Source: Thecaphora thlaspeos
Taxonomy: Eukaryota; Basidiomycota; Ustilaginomycetes; Urocystidales; Glomosporiaceae
Assembly: GCA_900291925.1 (NCBI GenBank)
Contig: UWYS01000015.1
Span: 434,001 to 498,000 of the forward strand
DNA length: 64,000 nt
Reading direction: 5' to 3'
Part shown: in pieces, positions 40,106-50,360 of the stretch
How positions within the stretch are numbered: position 1 is the stretch's first letter
Layout of the letters: every line of letters begins with the position of its first letter
The notes under the pieces: model-generated
Database searches by the model: none
The model's input: only the letters and a program-made list of their open reading frames with translations
What the model was told of the DNA's origin: nothing
Position numbers and translations under genes: made by a program

Positions 40106-41465
40106 GAAGGACTTCGCTTTACGTTTCACCTCCTCCCATCACCGTCTCGCTTTGCTTTCTGCTTCGCCATTGCTCTGCCTTATGGGATGTTTTGGATGAC
40201 AATTCGGTAATCTACTTCTTCGATGCTTACTCTGTCCGCGTCCTCCCCACCCCCCCTTCTCAACTTTTCCCCCTTCTTCTCTCCCTTGCCGCTCCACCCG
40301 AAACACACATACCCTCCTCTTGCACTTTTCCCGCCCGCTGTTCCATCCTTGCGTCTCGGACAAGAGTCAGGAGGCTTGAGGAAGCGTGTTGCGCTCCTTG
40401 TGCTCCTGATCTCGCTGCTGCTCGGTGCTCGTTCGCGCAGCCTCATCTCGTTCTAAGACCCCTGTAGCCAATCACTCGCTGAGCCCGAAAGGGCGCAACG
40501 TGCAGAGGAGCGCTGGGAGAGCTGTGAGAGGATGGAAGCGGATGCAGCGGTCAAGTAGTGGACAGACGGGATCGATGAGAAAGGAGATGGGCCAAGTGCG
40601 CATCGAGCGTTGCGATCGTCCGGCCCTCTCTTTGCTGTAGTGTAGTCAGTCTATACCCTCGCGGTCCGTCGAACCTCGTCACAACCTTTACGCTGATCGC
40701 CTCTGCGCAGTCGTTGTCTTTGCTCGTTGTTCTGAAAGACCAGCCCTCGTCGCGCGCCTCAGGGTCTGATTGCAAAATATCTTGGATGCTATCTTGGCGG
40801 CTGCGCAGAAGCAGAGGTTGCTTGCTAGCTCGAATGGAGTAGCGTGTCAGCCAGGGCTAGGAGCAAAGGAGCGATGAGCACACGCCGCCGGCTTTACGGC
40901 ACAGCAGTCACTCTTTTGCGGGGTAAAAAGGAGGGGGAAACAAAGCGGCAGCCGCCAAGCCAAGTGTCACTCTTGTAGAAGATAGATGTCAAGGATGATG
41001 GATTCCAGCTCGACGATGGTGCCCAGGAGCCTCTATTTGTACATTAGACGGTCCCCAGCAATCCCACAAGCATGCCTTGGGTCTCTGAGATGCTCTTGGG
41101 ACGCCGTCGGCGTCCCGCAAGGCTTCTACCCGGAAGGCTTCTACCCGCAGCCCGATCGGTCCGATTGCATCGGGCTCAGACCCGATGCGGCCGATCGCCA
41201 ACAAAGAGGACGGAAAGTCAGTTGCCGGAGAACCGGTCGGCTTCCCATCCCACGCCCCCGCCAGCGCGCCAACAGCGCCAGGCGCCGCCCGGGCCACCCC
41301 CCACACACACACGCACACTCAAGACCACCCTTCCAACTCCTCAAGGAGTGGTCGCCAGAGTAGCACACACATCCCTCTTGCCTTCCTTTCCCTGCCCTGC
41401 TCTTCCATCCAACCTTCACCCGCCAAACGATCGCACCACTTCCCACCCTCAAACAGCAACAGAGC
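40106..41465. other. Intergenic region, no gene recognised
   Basis: About 1.36 kb. It contains short imperfect repeats around 41110-41200 (GGCTTCTACCCG twice; CCGATCGG and CCGATTG type sequences) and a CA-rich run near 41300. It should hold the promoter of the APH-fold kinase gene. Confidence 0.4.
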
Positions 41466-42980
41466 ATGACCGATTCCAAGCAGATTGGCCAGCAATTTGG
41501 CCAGGTCCGCCACGCCATCAACGTCGACGGCCTCAACGACTATCTCAAGAGTGAGTGCCACACCGCAAAGCAAACGCGCCGCTCCCTGCCATTCCCTCGC
41601 ACTGGGATCGCATGGCCCGACTGACTCTAGCCGCTATCCCACGCACGCCCATCGCTTGGCCCACAGAAAACGTTCCAGCAATCGTCGGCCCCGTAGACGT
41701 CAGACAGTTTTCCTACGGTCAGAGTAACCCCACCTATGTCCTGTTTGATCAAGAGTAGGCACACACCTTTCATCCTGCCTTTACTCTCTCGCTTCAAGTC
41801 TAGACTGAACAGTCTGCCTTCTCGCGTCCCCTCTCTTCCGTCGCACCACCAGCCAAAAACGCTACGTCCTGCGCAAGAAGCCGCAGGGCGATCTGATGTC
41901 GGCCACCGCGCATGCCATCGAGCGCGAGTACCGCATCCTCAAAGCCCTCTCCGCCTACAACGGCGTCCTACCCGCCAACAGCCCCGAGACGGTTCCGGTC
42001 CCTCGCGTCTACTGCCTCTGCGAGGACAAGGGCATTGTTGGGTCCAACTTCTATATTATGGAGTTCATTCAGGGCCGCATCTTTGCCGATATCCGAATGC
42101 TACCCATGCCCAAGGAAGAGCGTCGCGAGTGCTGGTTCTCCGCCATGCGCACCCTCGCCGCGCTCCATCGCCTCGATCCCAAGAAGCTCGGGCTGGACGA
42201 CTACGGTAAGGACCGCGAATTCTACACGAGGCAGATGAAGAGCCTCGGCAAAGTCTCAAGCATACAGGCAAAGGCAAAGGACAAGAAGACGGGGACGGAG
42301 ACTGGCGAGGTGCCCGGCATTGACAAGTTTTTGGCGTGGTTCACCGAGCACATGCCCAGCGATGAGAACACCATTATCCATGGCGACTACAAGATCGACA
42401 ACCTCGTGGGCATCGCGCGAACACTTCAGGCTTTTACACGCTCCCTGTCTGAGCAAAGCTAACCGTCGACAGCCTTACTTCTTGCTCCCACCTGTACGCC
42501 CCACGCCTTTGTCAGATCTTCCACCCGACCGAGCCTCGCGTCATCGGTCTGCTCGACTGGGAGCTCTCAACGCGCGGACATCCCCTCTCGGACCTGGCCA
42601 ACATCCTCCAGCCCTTCTCCCTTCCCTGCTCAAACCCAGCAGGCATCAACGACGCTGAGGAGATCGAACGGGCGCGCCAGCGTGGCGAGCTCTTCATCTC
42701 GCTCGGCGAACTTTCGCCGGATGTATCGCCCGTCCCCACCAAGGACGAGCTGGTCAAGACGTACTGTCAGGCGATTGGACGAAAGTACCCCATCGAGAGG
42801 TGGGAAGCCGCCGAGAGCTGGGCTTGGTTCCGGCTTGCCGTCATCACTCAGGGCATTGCTGCTAGAAACGCACAGGGCCAGGCGTCCTCCGCAAAGGCGC
42901 GCGTGTACGGCTCCAAGTTTCCCAACTGCGCCCAAGCCATGTTCCAGATCATCGAAAAGTCGGCCAAGGCAAAGCTGTAG
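41466..42980 (+). CDS. APH-fold phosphotransferase of the ACAD10/ACAD11 type
   Basis: Four exons: 41466-41550, 41667-41754, 41853-42405, 42516-42980; about 396 residues. All joints fit in phase; the joints rebuild DYLKKNVPAIVGP, LFDQDQKRYVLRKKP and [23 protein letters not shown]. Kinase-like motifs: RYVLRKKPQGD (ATP-binding Lys region), FYIMEFIQGRIF (hinge), IIHGDYKIDNL (catalytic loop with Asp), IGLLDWELST (metal-binding Asp). This is the aminoglycoside-phosphotransferase fold found at the N-terminus of vertebrate ACAD10/11, where it phosphorylates 4-hydroxy-acyl-CoA before dehydrogenation. Here the acyl-CoA dehydrogenase half is absent, as in many fungi. A role in oxidation of 4-hydroxy fatty acids is inferred. 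The last intron starts with the weaker donor GTGGGC. It converges with the MYG1-UreG gene. Confidence 0.9.
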
Positions 42981-43233
42981 ATGCCGTCGTCATTCAGAGC
43001 CATTTGCGTCTCCCTATTTGGCCACGGGCGCAAGCAGGCTCGAACCCGTTATTACTCCTAGACTGCTACAGAGCAGTCAGGTCTTGATACTCTGCGTGTG
43101 CAGAGGATGGGAGAAGCGGGGTCAACGAGACCAAAGCGGGTCTGTCGTAAACTTCATTTTCATCATCCCACCCCTTTGCGATACTGCAGGAGTCTACAGC
43201 ATCCGTGCTACAATATGTACAATCCTCGCTCGT

Positions 43234-45129
43234 CTAGGCGCGAACGGGCTTGCCAGCCTTGTCGGCACCAGCGCATCTTCTAGCGGCCAGGATGAGCTCT
43301 ACAACGCCCTCGACTCCGTCGCCGTGCTTGACACTGGTGAAGATCACGGGCCCACCGTCTCGGATCTTGTCGGCGTCGTGCTTCATGACCTTGAGGCTGG
43401 CGCCGACCTGTTCTGCTAGGTCAATCTTGTTGATGACAAGCACGTCGGACTGGGTGATGGACGGACCTCCCTTCCTTGGCACCTTGTCTCCACCAGCGAC
43501 GTCGATTACGTAGACGTGGAAATCGGCGAGTTCGACGCTGTAGGCGGCAGCAAGATTGTCTCCCCCGCTTTCGACAAACAGCATCTGCGTCTCGAACTCG
43601 GCCTGCAGCTGCTCCAGCGCCTCAAGGTTGGCCGAAATGTCTTCGCGGATAGCGGCGTGCGGGCAGCCGCCGGTCTCGATGGCGCGAATCTTGGACTCGG
43701 GTGTCAGGGCAGAGTGGCGACGCAAGAACTCCTGATCCTCGCGCGTGAAGATGTCGTTGGTGACGACGGCAATATTGAGCTCATCGCGAAGACGTCGGCA
43801 GAGGGCGAGCAGCAGGGCTGTCTTGCCCGAGCCCACGGGCCCGCCGATACCGATGGTGAAGGCGCGCTCGTTCCAGTCGCGCCCTTCGTAGTTGGGCAGA
43901 TCGCGGTCGCTGAAGCGCCCCGGGTGATCCATAATGTCGTGGGTGTGGCCGTGCTCCTGCGCCGAGGAGCCATGGCTGTGGGAGTGGGCGTGGTCCGCCG
44001 TCGCTGTCGCAGCTCCACCCTTGAACTCTGCCACGGGCGCCGATGACGCTGCGCCGCCGACGGGGATGCTGAGCGCATCGCGTGCCATCTGCAGCGCCCC
44101 CTCTTTGCTGGCGTTGCCGCCAATGAAGCCGCTCTGGTGAACAAAGATGCAGTTGGGAATGCCGGTGACGTCGCTGAGCTGCTGGTCTCGGATGCCTCGC
44201 CAGGCCTCGGGCAGAGCCTTGCGGCTGATGAAGCTCTCGGGCGACTCGGGTACTGCCTGAACACGCCACTTGCCCGATTCGTCCGGATAGACGAGGTAGA
44301 CGGGCCTCTCGACCTCGGGAATGTGCAGGTCAGTTTCGAGGCGGAAGAGGTGATCCTTCCAGCTCAAGTACTCGTCAAAGACGAGCATTCTTCCCTGAGG
44401 GTCACCGCCGGCATACTGCTTCCTGGCCTGAAGAGCGTCGATGACCTTCTGCCTGGCGGGGAGCCAGGCTCCATAGGTATAGTCTACGCGGTCAAAGAAC
44501 TCGGTGCCCGCCATAAGGGATGCCTTTTCGAAGAGGGCGTCGAGGATGGCGGCGTCAAACTTCTCATTCCAAGAAGGGTTGAGGTAGCCGACACGAGCCG
44601 AGAGGTCGGTGCGGCTCTTGTAGGCGGGCTTGAGGTCCGCAGGGTACTGGGAGATACCGTTGTCGATGCCGTCGATGGCCTCGACAAAGTCGTCGTAGAG
44701 CTTTGTGTGCAGGAGGGCGACGGTCTCGTGAGACTCCTCGAGATTGAGGTGGACGGAAAGGATCTGCTTGCCAAAGTGCTTCCAGACAAGGCCGGCCGAA
44801 CTGAGCTTGGTCTTGTGCTCCTGATCAAACACCTCGGTGAAGCCGCGCTGGTGGTGATCGTAGCGATGACGGAGCGGATCGTACTCTGCACCGACGTCCA
44901 GGACGATGGTGCCCTTGTCGATGAGAGCGGCATCGCGTGTACGGGTGAGAGGAGCATCGCGGTAGGCGGGCAGCTTGCGGAGGAGGTGGACGGCGAGGGC
45001 CTCGTCGGCGTGGAAGGTGCCGGAGTGGGTGATGATGAGCTCTGGCATGTCGGGCGGGTGGTGGACGTGAGGCCAGAATGCGTCGACGAACAGCTCAGTA
45101 TCATCACACTTTGAATTTTTCTCTTCCAT
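43234..45129 (-). CDS. MYG1 (UPF0160) fused to UreG urease accessory GTPase
   Basis: A single uninterrupted frame of 631 residues. Residues about 28-365 match full-length MYG1, a DHH-type nuclease of mitochondria and nucleus: [52 protein letters not shown]. After a linker comes a His-rich segment ([22 protein letters not shown]), the usual N-terminus of fungal UreG. The full UreG GTPase domain follows: [18 protein letters not shown] (P-loop), [50 protein letters not shown] and INKIDLA. UreG uses GTP to help deliver nickel to urease, and the His segment binds metal. Both partners look complete, with no stop or splice site needed between them. Start is the ATG at 45129; [10 protein letters not shown] at 45048 is an equally good alternative. 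These two families are normally encoded separately. Confidence 0.93.
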   Translation of the reverse strand: MEEKNSKCDDTELFVDAFWPHVHHPPDMPELIITHSGTFHADEALAVHLLRKLPAYRDAPLTRTRDAALIDKGTIVLDVGAEYDPLRHRYDHHQRGFTEVFDQEHKTKLSSAGLVWKHFGKQILSVHLNLEESHETVALLHTKLYDDFVEAIDGIDNGISQYPADLKPAYKSRTDLSARVGYLNPSWNEKFDAAILDALFEKASLMAGTEFFDRVDYTYGAWLPARQKVIDALQARKQYAGGDPQGRMLVFDEYLSWKDHLFRLETDLHIPEVERPVYLVYPDESGKWRVQAVPESPESFISRKALPEAWRGIRDQQLSDVTGIPNCIFVHQSGFIGGNASKEGALQMARDALSIPVGGAASSAPVAEFKGGAATATADHAHSHSHGSSAQEHGHTHDIMDHPGRFSDRDLPNYEGRDWNERAFTIGIGGPVGSGKTALLLALCRRLRDELNIAVVTNDIFTREDQEFLRRHSALTPESKIRAIETGGCPHAAIREDISANLEALEQLQAEFETQMLFVESGGDNLAAAYSVELADFHVYVIDVAGGDKVPRKGGPSITQSDVLVINKIDLAEQVGASLKVMKHDADKIRDGGPVIFTSVKHGDGVEGVVELILAARRCAGADKAGKPVRA

Positions 45130-45595
45130 TTGCGCCGCGCGCCCGCCTAGCTTGGCTCGAGCGCGCTCCTCGGACCGTCCGCTTGGCTATGACTCACGCT
45201 GTCCATCAGACTTGCTCCTCTTGGCGGCGCTCCCCAGACTCTCTGCGGCGGAAAGAGTTGACATGCTGCGGCTACAGCTGCTCTCACGGCTCGAGGCGGT
45301 TGTGCAGGCGGTAACGCTGGCAGCGACAGCGGTCGTAGTGTAAAGCAATTGACGTAACGCGTAAAGGGGAAACGCTCGAGGAGACCTTGAGACGCGACGG
45401 CCAATGGCGAGGCGCAGTGCTGCTGTCCTCCCGAACGATGAGAATAGCTGCGACGAGGTAGACCAGGATCCTGCGGTCATAGGCTGGCTCCGGGCTTGTG
45501 GGGATCCTCAATATAATGAAGAGGTACGAGTTGGTGATTGATGTGGCGGGTGCAGAAGGATCAGACAGCAATCTCGGCCCTTTTTTGTCTTGCAG
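45130..45595. other. Promoter region of MYG1-UreG gene
   Basis: About 470 bases of normal genic composition upstream of the minus-strand start. Nothing specific was recognised. The repeat island begins at its far end. Confidence 0.4.
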
Positions 45596-46030
45596 CTGTT
45601 AGGCCACAGGGTCTGGATGGCCATGTCTGCTGGGTTTGATATCCCTTGTGTTGAATGATTGTCATGTTAGGAACAATGCTTGTGTTGACTTATAGAGTCA
45701 AGGACATGGGAGGAGCAAAAGACACAGGGCAGAGCCCACAGATAAGTTTCAAGCCACGACATAACTGCCTGCCAGCTGACATCCCCTGTCAAACCAACCA
45801 TCTGCTTTTCACTTTGCACTTAGTCCAGTCCTTGATTGCTTCTTGAGCAATATCAGCCACCATTATCAGCATGGTGATAGTTGATCTGGCAACTGAGCAA
45901 GACTACACTGGATCAACTGGCTGCAATATAGATTTGTAAACTTGTTTGAGGTAGTTCAAGAGTGAGATACAGATACAAAGTTGGAAAGCAGGGTACACTT
46001 CCAAGCTAGAAGATGGGGGCAGCCAGTTAA

Positions 46031-46300
46031 GATGAGAGGTGTGACTACATCAATGCTGATGATGGTTGGTGGTATTAAGAAGGGAAGGAGCAATAAAGGA
46101 ACTGGCTAACATACAAGGAGTTGGAAAGTTGGGTATGGATCCAAGCTGGAAGGTGGGGGCAGCAGATCCAAGAGGCTACCAGCAAAGCATGTGGGGTGTA
46201 CCAGCCTTCTCTTCTTGTATATTAGCCAGTTCCTTAATTGCTCCTTCCCTTCTTAATACCACCAACCATCATCAGCATTGACATAGTCACACCTCTCATT
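46031..46300. repeat. Inverted repeat, 87-bp arms with 96-bp loop
   Basis: Arm 46031-46117 and the reverse complement of 46214-46300 agree at about 82 of 87 positions by eye, including GAGAGGTGTGACTA, AATGCTGATGATGGTTGG and AAGAAGGGAAGGAGCAA. The transcript or single strand could fold into a long hairpin. Confidence 0.88.
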
Positions 46301-46447
46301 CCAACTAGAGTCAGCTCTGCATGAACTGTTGACATCTTGCCATAGTTGTGCATGCTCAAGTGCCTGTAGTTGGAGGAATGCTTGAACGCATTGGACCATT
46401 CTTTTTGTTTCTTGTTGGACAAGCATGCCTGTAGTATGAGTGGTTGA

Positions 46448-46825
46448 AGGGGTCTTGAGGATACTGTGGGAGCGGCTGCGGGCTAGGTAGGGGCTTGCCC
46501 AAGAGGTCAAGGGCAATTGGGTGTCAACACCTTACCTTGCTATCTTGGAAACAGTAAAGTACATTTAACAAGGGAAGCTGTAGGGCCCACAGCTTTGTCC
46601 CTACTACTTATGGACAAAGGGGTTCCAGAGGGAGACAGCCTGGCTTCCCCGGGTCAATCCCTGCCTATCTCCATGATGGCCAAGCAAGTCTTCCCATGTT
46701 CCCACTGTCAGTGCCAGCTTGTCTCCGGAGCTGGAGGGGGAGAGTACCAAGCCCAATGGATACTTGGCAGGGCCAATAGGCCCATCAGGCCCAATTGGTC
46801 CCCACATGTCTGGCAGGGTCAAAAC
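46448..46825. repeat. Second copy of the repeat nested in the Crypton
   Basis: This is homologous in inverted orientation to 36079-36452. The copies differ by many substitutions and small gaps, so they are old relative to the two Tc1-like element ends. Confidence 0.75.
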
Positions 46826-46978
46826 AGCCTGCCCTCCAAAAAACAACAGAACATCTCAATATTTCAAATACCCCACCTGCTTTGTTGGCAGTCTGACCTG
46901 CACCCTACTTATAATTTTCTTAATCTCTCCTACAATGCCTAAGTTTTCTTATTCACAGCCCCATCTGCCAAAAGACTA

Positions 46979-47140
46979 CAGTTGTGTGCAGATCATTTGA
47001 GACACAAGAAAAAAAAAAAAAAAAAGAAAGGCTGAGAGAGACCCTAGGAGTGATCCTGGTAATCACTCAAGATCACTACCTCCACTTACCTTGGGCACCT
47101 TGCTCAACTACTGTACCCCTGACTGCCAACTGCACACTAC
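46979..47140 (+). repeat. Left terminal inverted repeat of the Tc1-like element
   Basis: It matches the right end in reverse complement over about 140 bp: GAAAGGCTGAGAGAGACCCTAG, ATCACT and CCACTTACCTTGGGCACC blocks, to CTGCCAACTGCACACTAC. It is longer than the right copy because of an A-run (about 17 A) and a small duplication around AATCACTCAAGATCACT. Confidence 0.9.
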
Positions 47141-47256
47141 TGCTCCAACCACCTACACTGCCCTACCTTGCACCACCTTGTACAGCCTTGTGCTCCAACT
47201 GCTTGCATTACTGCCACCCCAACCACTGCCACTCCAACTGCTGCTGCTCCAACATG

Positions 47257-48242
47257 CACTGCCCCATCAGCCCAGAGATCAAGGTGCTGGTACACCAACT
47301 TTGGCAACATGGAATCCTGTCCAAGTGCAATATCTGGCAACTTGCTTTCTTGAGAGCAACACTCTGGTGGGTCAATCAAGCCATGCAACTGCATGGCTTT
47401 GTAGGCAAGCAATAAGCAGGCCCAGGCCACTACCACAAGCTGACACTGCTTGACCTGCAGATCATTGCTGAGGCAGTCAAGAGCAAACCAAGCATCTACC
47501 TGGACAAGCTCAAGGAGCTGTTGGAGGACTACAGCAACAGCATCTTGCTCAGCACAATCTTCCACCAGCTTGCCAGGCTTCAACTCACCAACCACAAGCT
47601 CAAGCGCATTGCCATGGAGCAGAGCAACTCCAGCAACTGCCACTTCATCTACCGCATTTCCATGTATGCCCCAGAGCAGCTGGTCTTTGTTGACAAGTCA
47701 TCCTTTGATATCCAGGTATCCACACAGCTTGCAGGCTGGCAAGGCAAGGAGACAGCATCATTGCTCTTGCAGCACCACAGACATGGGTTCCCCGCTTTTC
47801 GCTTGTTGCTGGCCTCTGTGTACCAAGAGATCTCTCTGAGCCTGGGCTGGTGGAGCCCTGTGTCATCAAAGGCAGCTTCAATGAAGACACATTTCTTTTG
47901 TGGATCAAGGAGCTGTTCTGGTCATGCAACGTCTTTCTGGGCTGCTGCAGCGTCATTGTGATGGACAATGCAAGGATCCATCACCAGGCAATATCAATCA
48001 TCAAGGCCTACAGCTGTGTGTCAGTCTTCCTGCCTCCCTACTTGCCAAAGTTCAATCCCATCAAGCTTGCCTTTCATCAGATCAAGGCCAGAATCAGGCA
48101 ATGCGCTGATGCCCAGTACAAGAACGTGCAGCAGATGTCTGCCTACAACACCTATGAGGTGTGCAATGTGGTCTGCAGCCATCACACAAAGAGATACTTT
48201 GAAGCAGATGGATATGACAATTGGGAAGGCAACAATGTTTGA
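47257..48242 (+). pseudogene. Tc1/mariner transposase remnant (DDE_3 type)
   Basis: Frame 1 encodes the N-terminal helix-turn-helix part (PISPEIKVLVHQLWQHG...). It meets a TAA at 47413-47415, then continues with SKPSIYLDKLKELLEDY, LSTIFHQLARLQLT and APEQLVFVDKSSFD, which contains the first catalytic Asp. Near 47790 the frame shifts. The other frame reads RFSLVAGL, CVIKGSFNEDTF, VIVMDNARIHH (second catalytic Asp) and LPPYLPKFNPIKLAFHQIK. In this family the last motif is NPIE with the third acidic catalytic residue; here it is Lys. The gene therefore has a stop, a frameshift and a lost catalytic residue and cannot make active enzyme. The true N-terminus is uncertain. Confidence 0.85.
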
Positions 48243-48354
48243 AATGGAACATGCTACAAAGCTGCTGCAAGGGTGGTGAGTGTGCAAGGGGAGTTCAAGA
48301 GAGGGGTATACAGTTGCATCAATTGCTGCAATGTTCACAATAGACTTGACACCA

Positions 48355-49923
48355 TCACTGGCTGTAGAGGCCATCAATGGCAGCATCAAGCTCAATCAGG
48401 TCACCAACCCCAAGGCCTAGCTCTTTGTGGTGCTCTGGGTTTGAGAGGGCAATCTCAAGAATTGCCATCTGCCGGATCTTGTGCTGCGCCAGGGCATCAC
48501 AGACGTTGCTTGAGAGCTTGGGATTGGCTTCCAGGAACTGTGACATTGGCATATCCTTGACTGGAAGGCAAGACAAGCTGGCGGCAGGCTGTGCAGATGG
48601 GGGAGAGGGCTGGGATGGCATGGAAAAGCTGGCTCTGCCTTGAGTGGCCATCAGGAGGCAAACAATGGACTGTTGTGGCTGCTGCCAAGCATTGCCAAGC
48701 AGCAAGGCTATTGCCAGCTTGTAGACATTGTTGATTGAGACATCCTTGCCGCTTTGGCTGGAGCTCTGTGTGCTGGTGCTGCTGCTAGATGCCACCATCA
48801 ATTCCTTCAAGCTCTTGTAGAAGACATCAAAGGCTGCGTCATTGGGCGGCCTCTCAATGCTGCAGTCAGGCATCCCATATGCCATTGCTGCTGCCCAGTG
48901 GCGCAGCTGCATGCAGGAGATGGCAATGTGACAACTGTGGCAGACAAAGCAAAGGCTTCCCAGATTGTTGCACTTGATGTTGTTGCATGTGTATTGAGCT
49001 GTGAGGTCCTCCATGTTCTACACTGTCAGCAAGATGGTGAGCTTTGCAGCAGCAACAGTCTTTGCCTTCTTGCTGGGGCTTGGGCTTGGCATAGGGAGAT
49101 CATTGTTGTCATCAATCTTGATGGTGGCAATGCTGTGGTTGAAGAACTGGATGCTCACTTCTGCCTTCTGGAACTTTGACTTGGCCACTGTTTGCCAGAA
49201 CTCCTTGTATGCTGTCTCTGTAATCTCAACACCACCCTTGAACACCACATTGCCCTTGATCTTGGTGGTGATTGGCAAGCACAAGCAATCCACCTCATAC
49301 TTCTTTGATACCACTCTGTAGACAGCAGCATGGAAGTCTGATAGGCCAAATTTACTGCACACCTTGACCAAAAGTGTCTCAAGCTGGCAGCAATGACTGC
49401 CAACAAGTTTGAACAAGCTGACACCAAGGACCAGCTCTAGAAACTTGCCTTCCTCTTCCTTGGAGTCTTTGGAGTGGATGGTGGTGCCAGACATCTTCCT
49501 TGGCAAGGACAAGCAAGACTGGCTGCTGTATGGCATACCAGCATGCAGGCTTTGCTGCCTAGAGGTGAGCTGTGAGTCAAGGAATGTGTTGGCCAATACC
49601 TCCTGTGACAAGGGTGACTGGGAGGCTGGCAACTGGGAGACTGGCATCAGGTTGACATGGGAGAGTGTGCGATGAGCTGGATACTGGGATGCCATCCCAC
49701 TGGCAGTGTTAGGAAGTGCAGCAAGCTTGGCTGGTGTGCTGCAATGGTAGAGTTGATTGAGAGCAGGTTGAAGGAGAAAGAGAAGATGTTGGGAACAGTC
49801 AGATAGAGCTGGCATTGTTGGCAGGTGGCACCGGTAAGGGGTGGTGGTAGTGTGCAGTTGGCAGTCAGGGGTACAGTAGTTGAGCAAGGTGCCCAAGGTA
49901 AGTGGAGTGATTGCCAAGATCAC
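48355..49923 (-). pseudogene. Antisense passenger frame of the Tc1-like element, function unknown
   Basis: One frame reads from 49923 (in the terminal repeat) for 301 codons to a TAG at 49018-49020 and continues in the same frame after only one codon with 219 more residues (from the ATG at 49014 to 48355). It was probably one protein of about 520 residues, with the stop arising by a CAG-to-TAG change or similar (inference). The first half is Leu/Ser/Pro-rich, then folded-looking (LVLGVSLFKLVGSHCCQLET, FGLSDFHAAVYRVV). A Lys-rich patch (SPSKKAKTVAAAK) lies before the stop. After the stop, a Cys/His cluster (YTCNNIKC, LCFVCHSCH) looks like a zinc-binding module, followed by helices (LIELDAAIDGL). 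I do not recognise the protein. Two separate genes, or stop readthrough, are alternatives. Confidence 0.6.
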
Positions 49924-49984
49924 TACTAGGGTCTCTCTCAGCCTTTCTTTTTTCCTTGCATCTCAATTGATCTGCACACAACTG
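49847..49984 (-). repeat. Right terminal inverted repeat of the Tc1-like element
   Basis: Reverse complement of the left end over about 138 bp. It ends CACACAACTG before the TA at 49985-49986. The same end, with two base differences, is at 1-256. Confidence 0.92.
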
Positions 49985-49986
49985 TA

Positions 49987-50360
49987 GTTGTTGATTTGAT
50001 GTGGAGCGAGAAAACCTTATGCCCTCCGCTACTTCCGTCGCGGACCGGTGCAGGTGGTGATCGACGTTCGGAACCGAGCGTCGCGCCTTTTTCGCGACCC
50101 GGAATTTTCCCCCTGCGAGCAAGAAGTAAGAGGACTGGCTGCCGCCCTTCTTTCAGCTTGCTTCCGTCCATGATCATCATCCGTCCTCGCGTGCCACTCC
50201 TCTGTCGCACAAGTCCGAGCACATTGCCTCTACGACAACTTCTGCCCCGCAACTTTTGTCTAGGCTCGCATCATCGCCGCTCCTCGAAACTCAAATCCGG
50301 CCTTTGCATCCCCGAGACCCACTCATAACTGCTCTTCCTCGTCGGGACACCACATCCGTC
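49987..50360. other. Promoter and leader of the SOD-like gene, directly abutting the transposon
   Basis: 374 bases of CpG-rich genic sequence between the transposon's right TA and the ATG at 50361. No internal gene. The element has inserted within about 0.4 kb of a coding start. Confidence 0.5.

Larger units (their letters stand above)
45596..46978. repeat. Repeat-rich, CpG-poor block beside the Tc1-like element
   Basis: This block begins at CTGTTAGGCC, similar to the left edge of the nested repeat at 35997. It contains a large inverted repeat, a direct repeat (about 45978-46024 and 46119-46163, sharing AGTTGGAAAG and CCAAGCT) and the homologous copy of the nested Crypton repeat. No frame codes for a recognisable protein. 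A third, weaker copy of the inverted-repeat arm seems present at about 45831-45890. Confidence 0.6.
46979..49984. mobile_element. Complete Tc1/mariner-like element, 3006 bp, with antisense passenger frame
   Basis: Both ends read CAGTTGTGTGCAGATCA inwards and are flanked by TA (46977-46978 and 49985-49986), the expected target duplication. Inside are a plus-strand transposase remnant and, converging on it, a long minus-strand frame unrelated to transposase. The element is larger than a simple Tc1/mariner (usually 1-2.5 kb). Nearly all of it is CpG-poor. A second copy's end is at 1-256. Confidence 0.9.

Noticed and set aside
43030..43055. GGGTTCGAGCC on the minus strand, resembling a tRNA T-loop
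   Set aside because: The stem around it does not pair beyond one or two positions and no acceptor or anticodon arm could be drawn.
43234..44050. UreG as a separate gene starting inside the frame
   Set aside because: No stop lies between MYG1 and UreG and no promoter-like break is visible; separate transcription remains possible but is not supported by sequence.
44137..45114. 325-residue plus-strand frame opposite MYG1
   Set aside because: Antisense shadow; MYG1 motifs on the other strand are unambiguous.
45596..46825. TGTTAGGCC as the start of a long terminal repeat of a retrotransposon
   Set aside because: No matching direct repeat, primer site or gag/pol frame; the similarity to 35997 is short. 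Kept only as a possible element edge.
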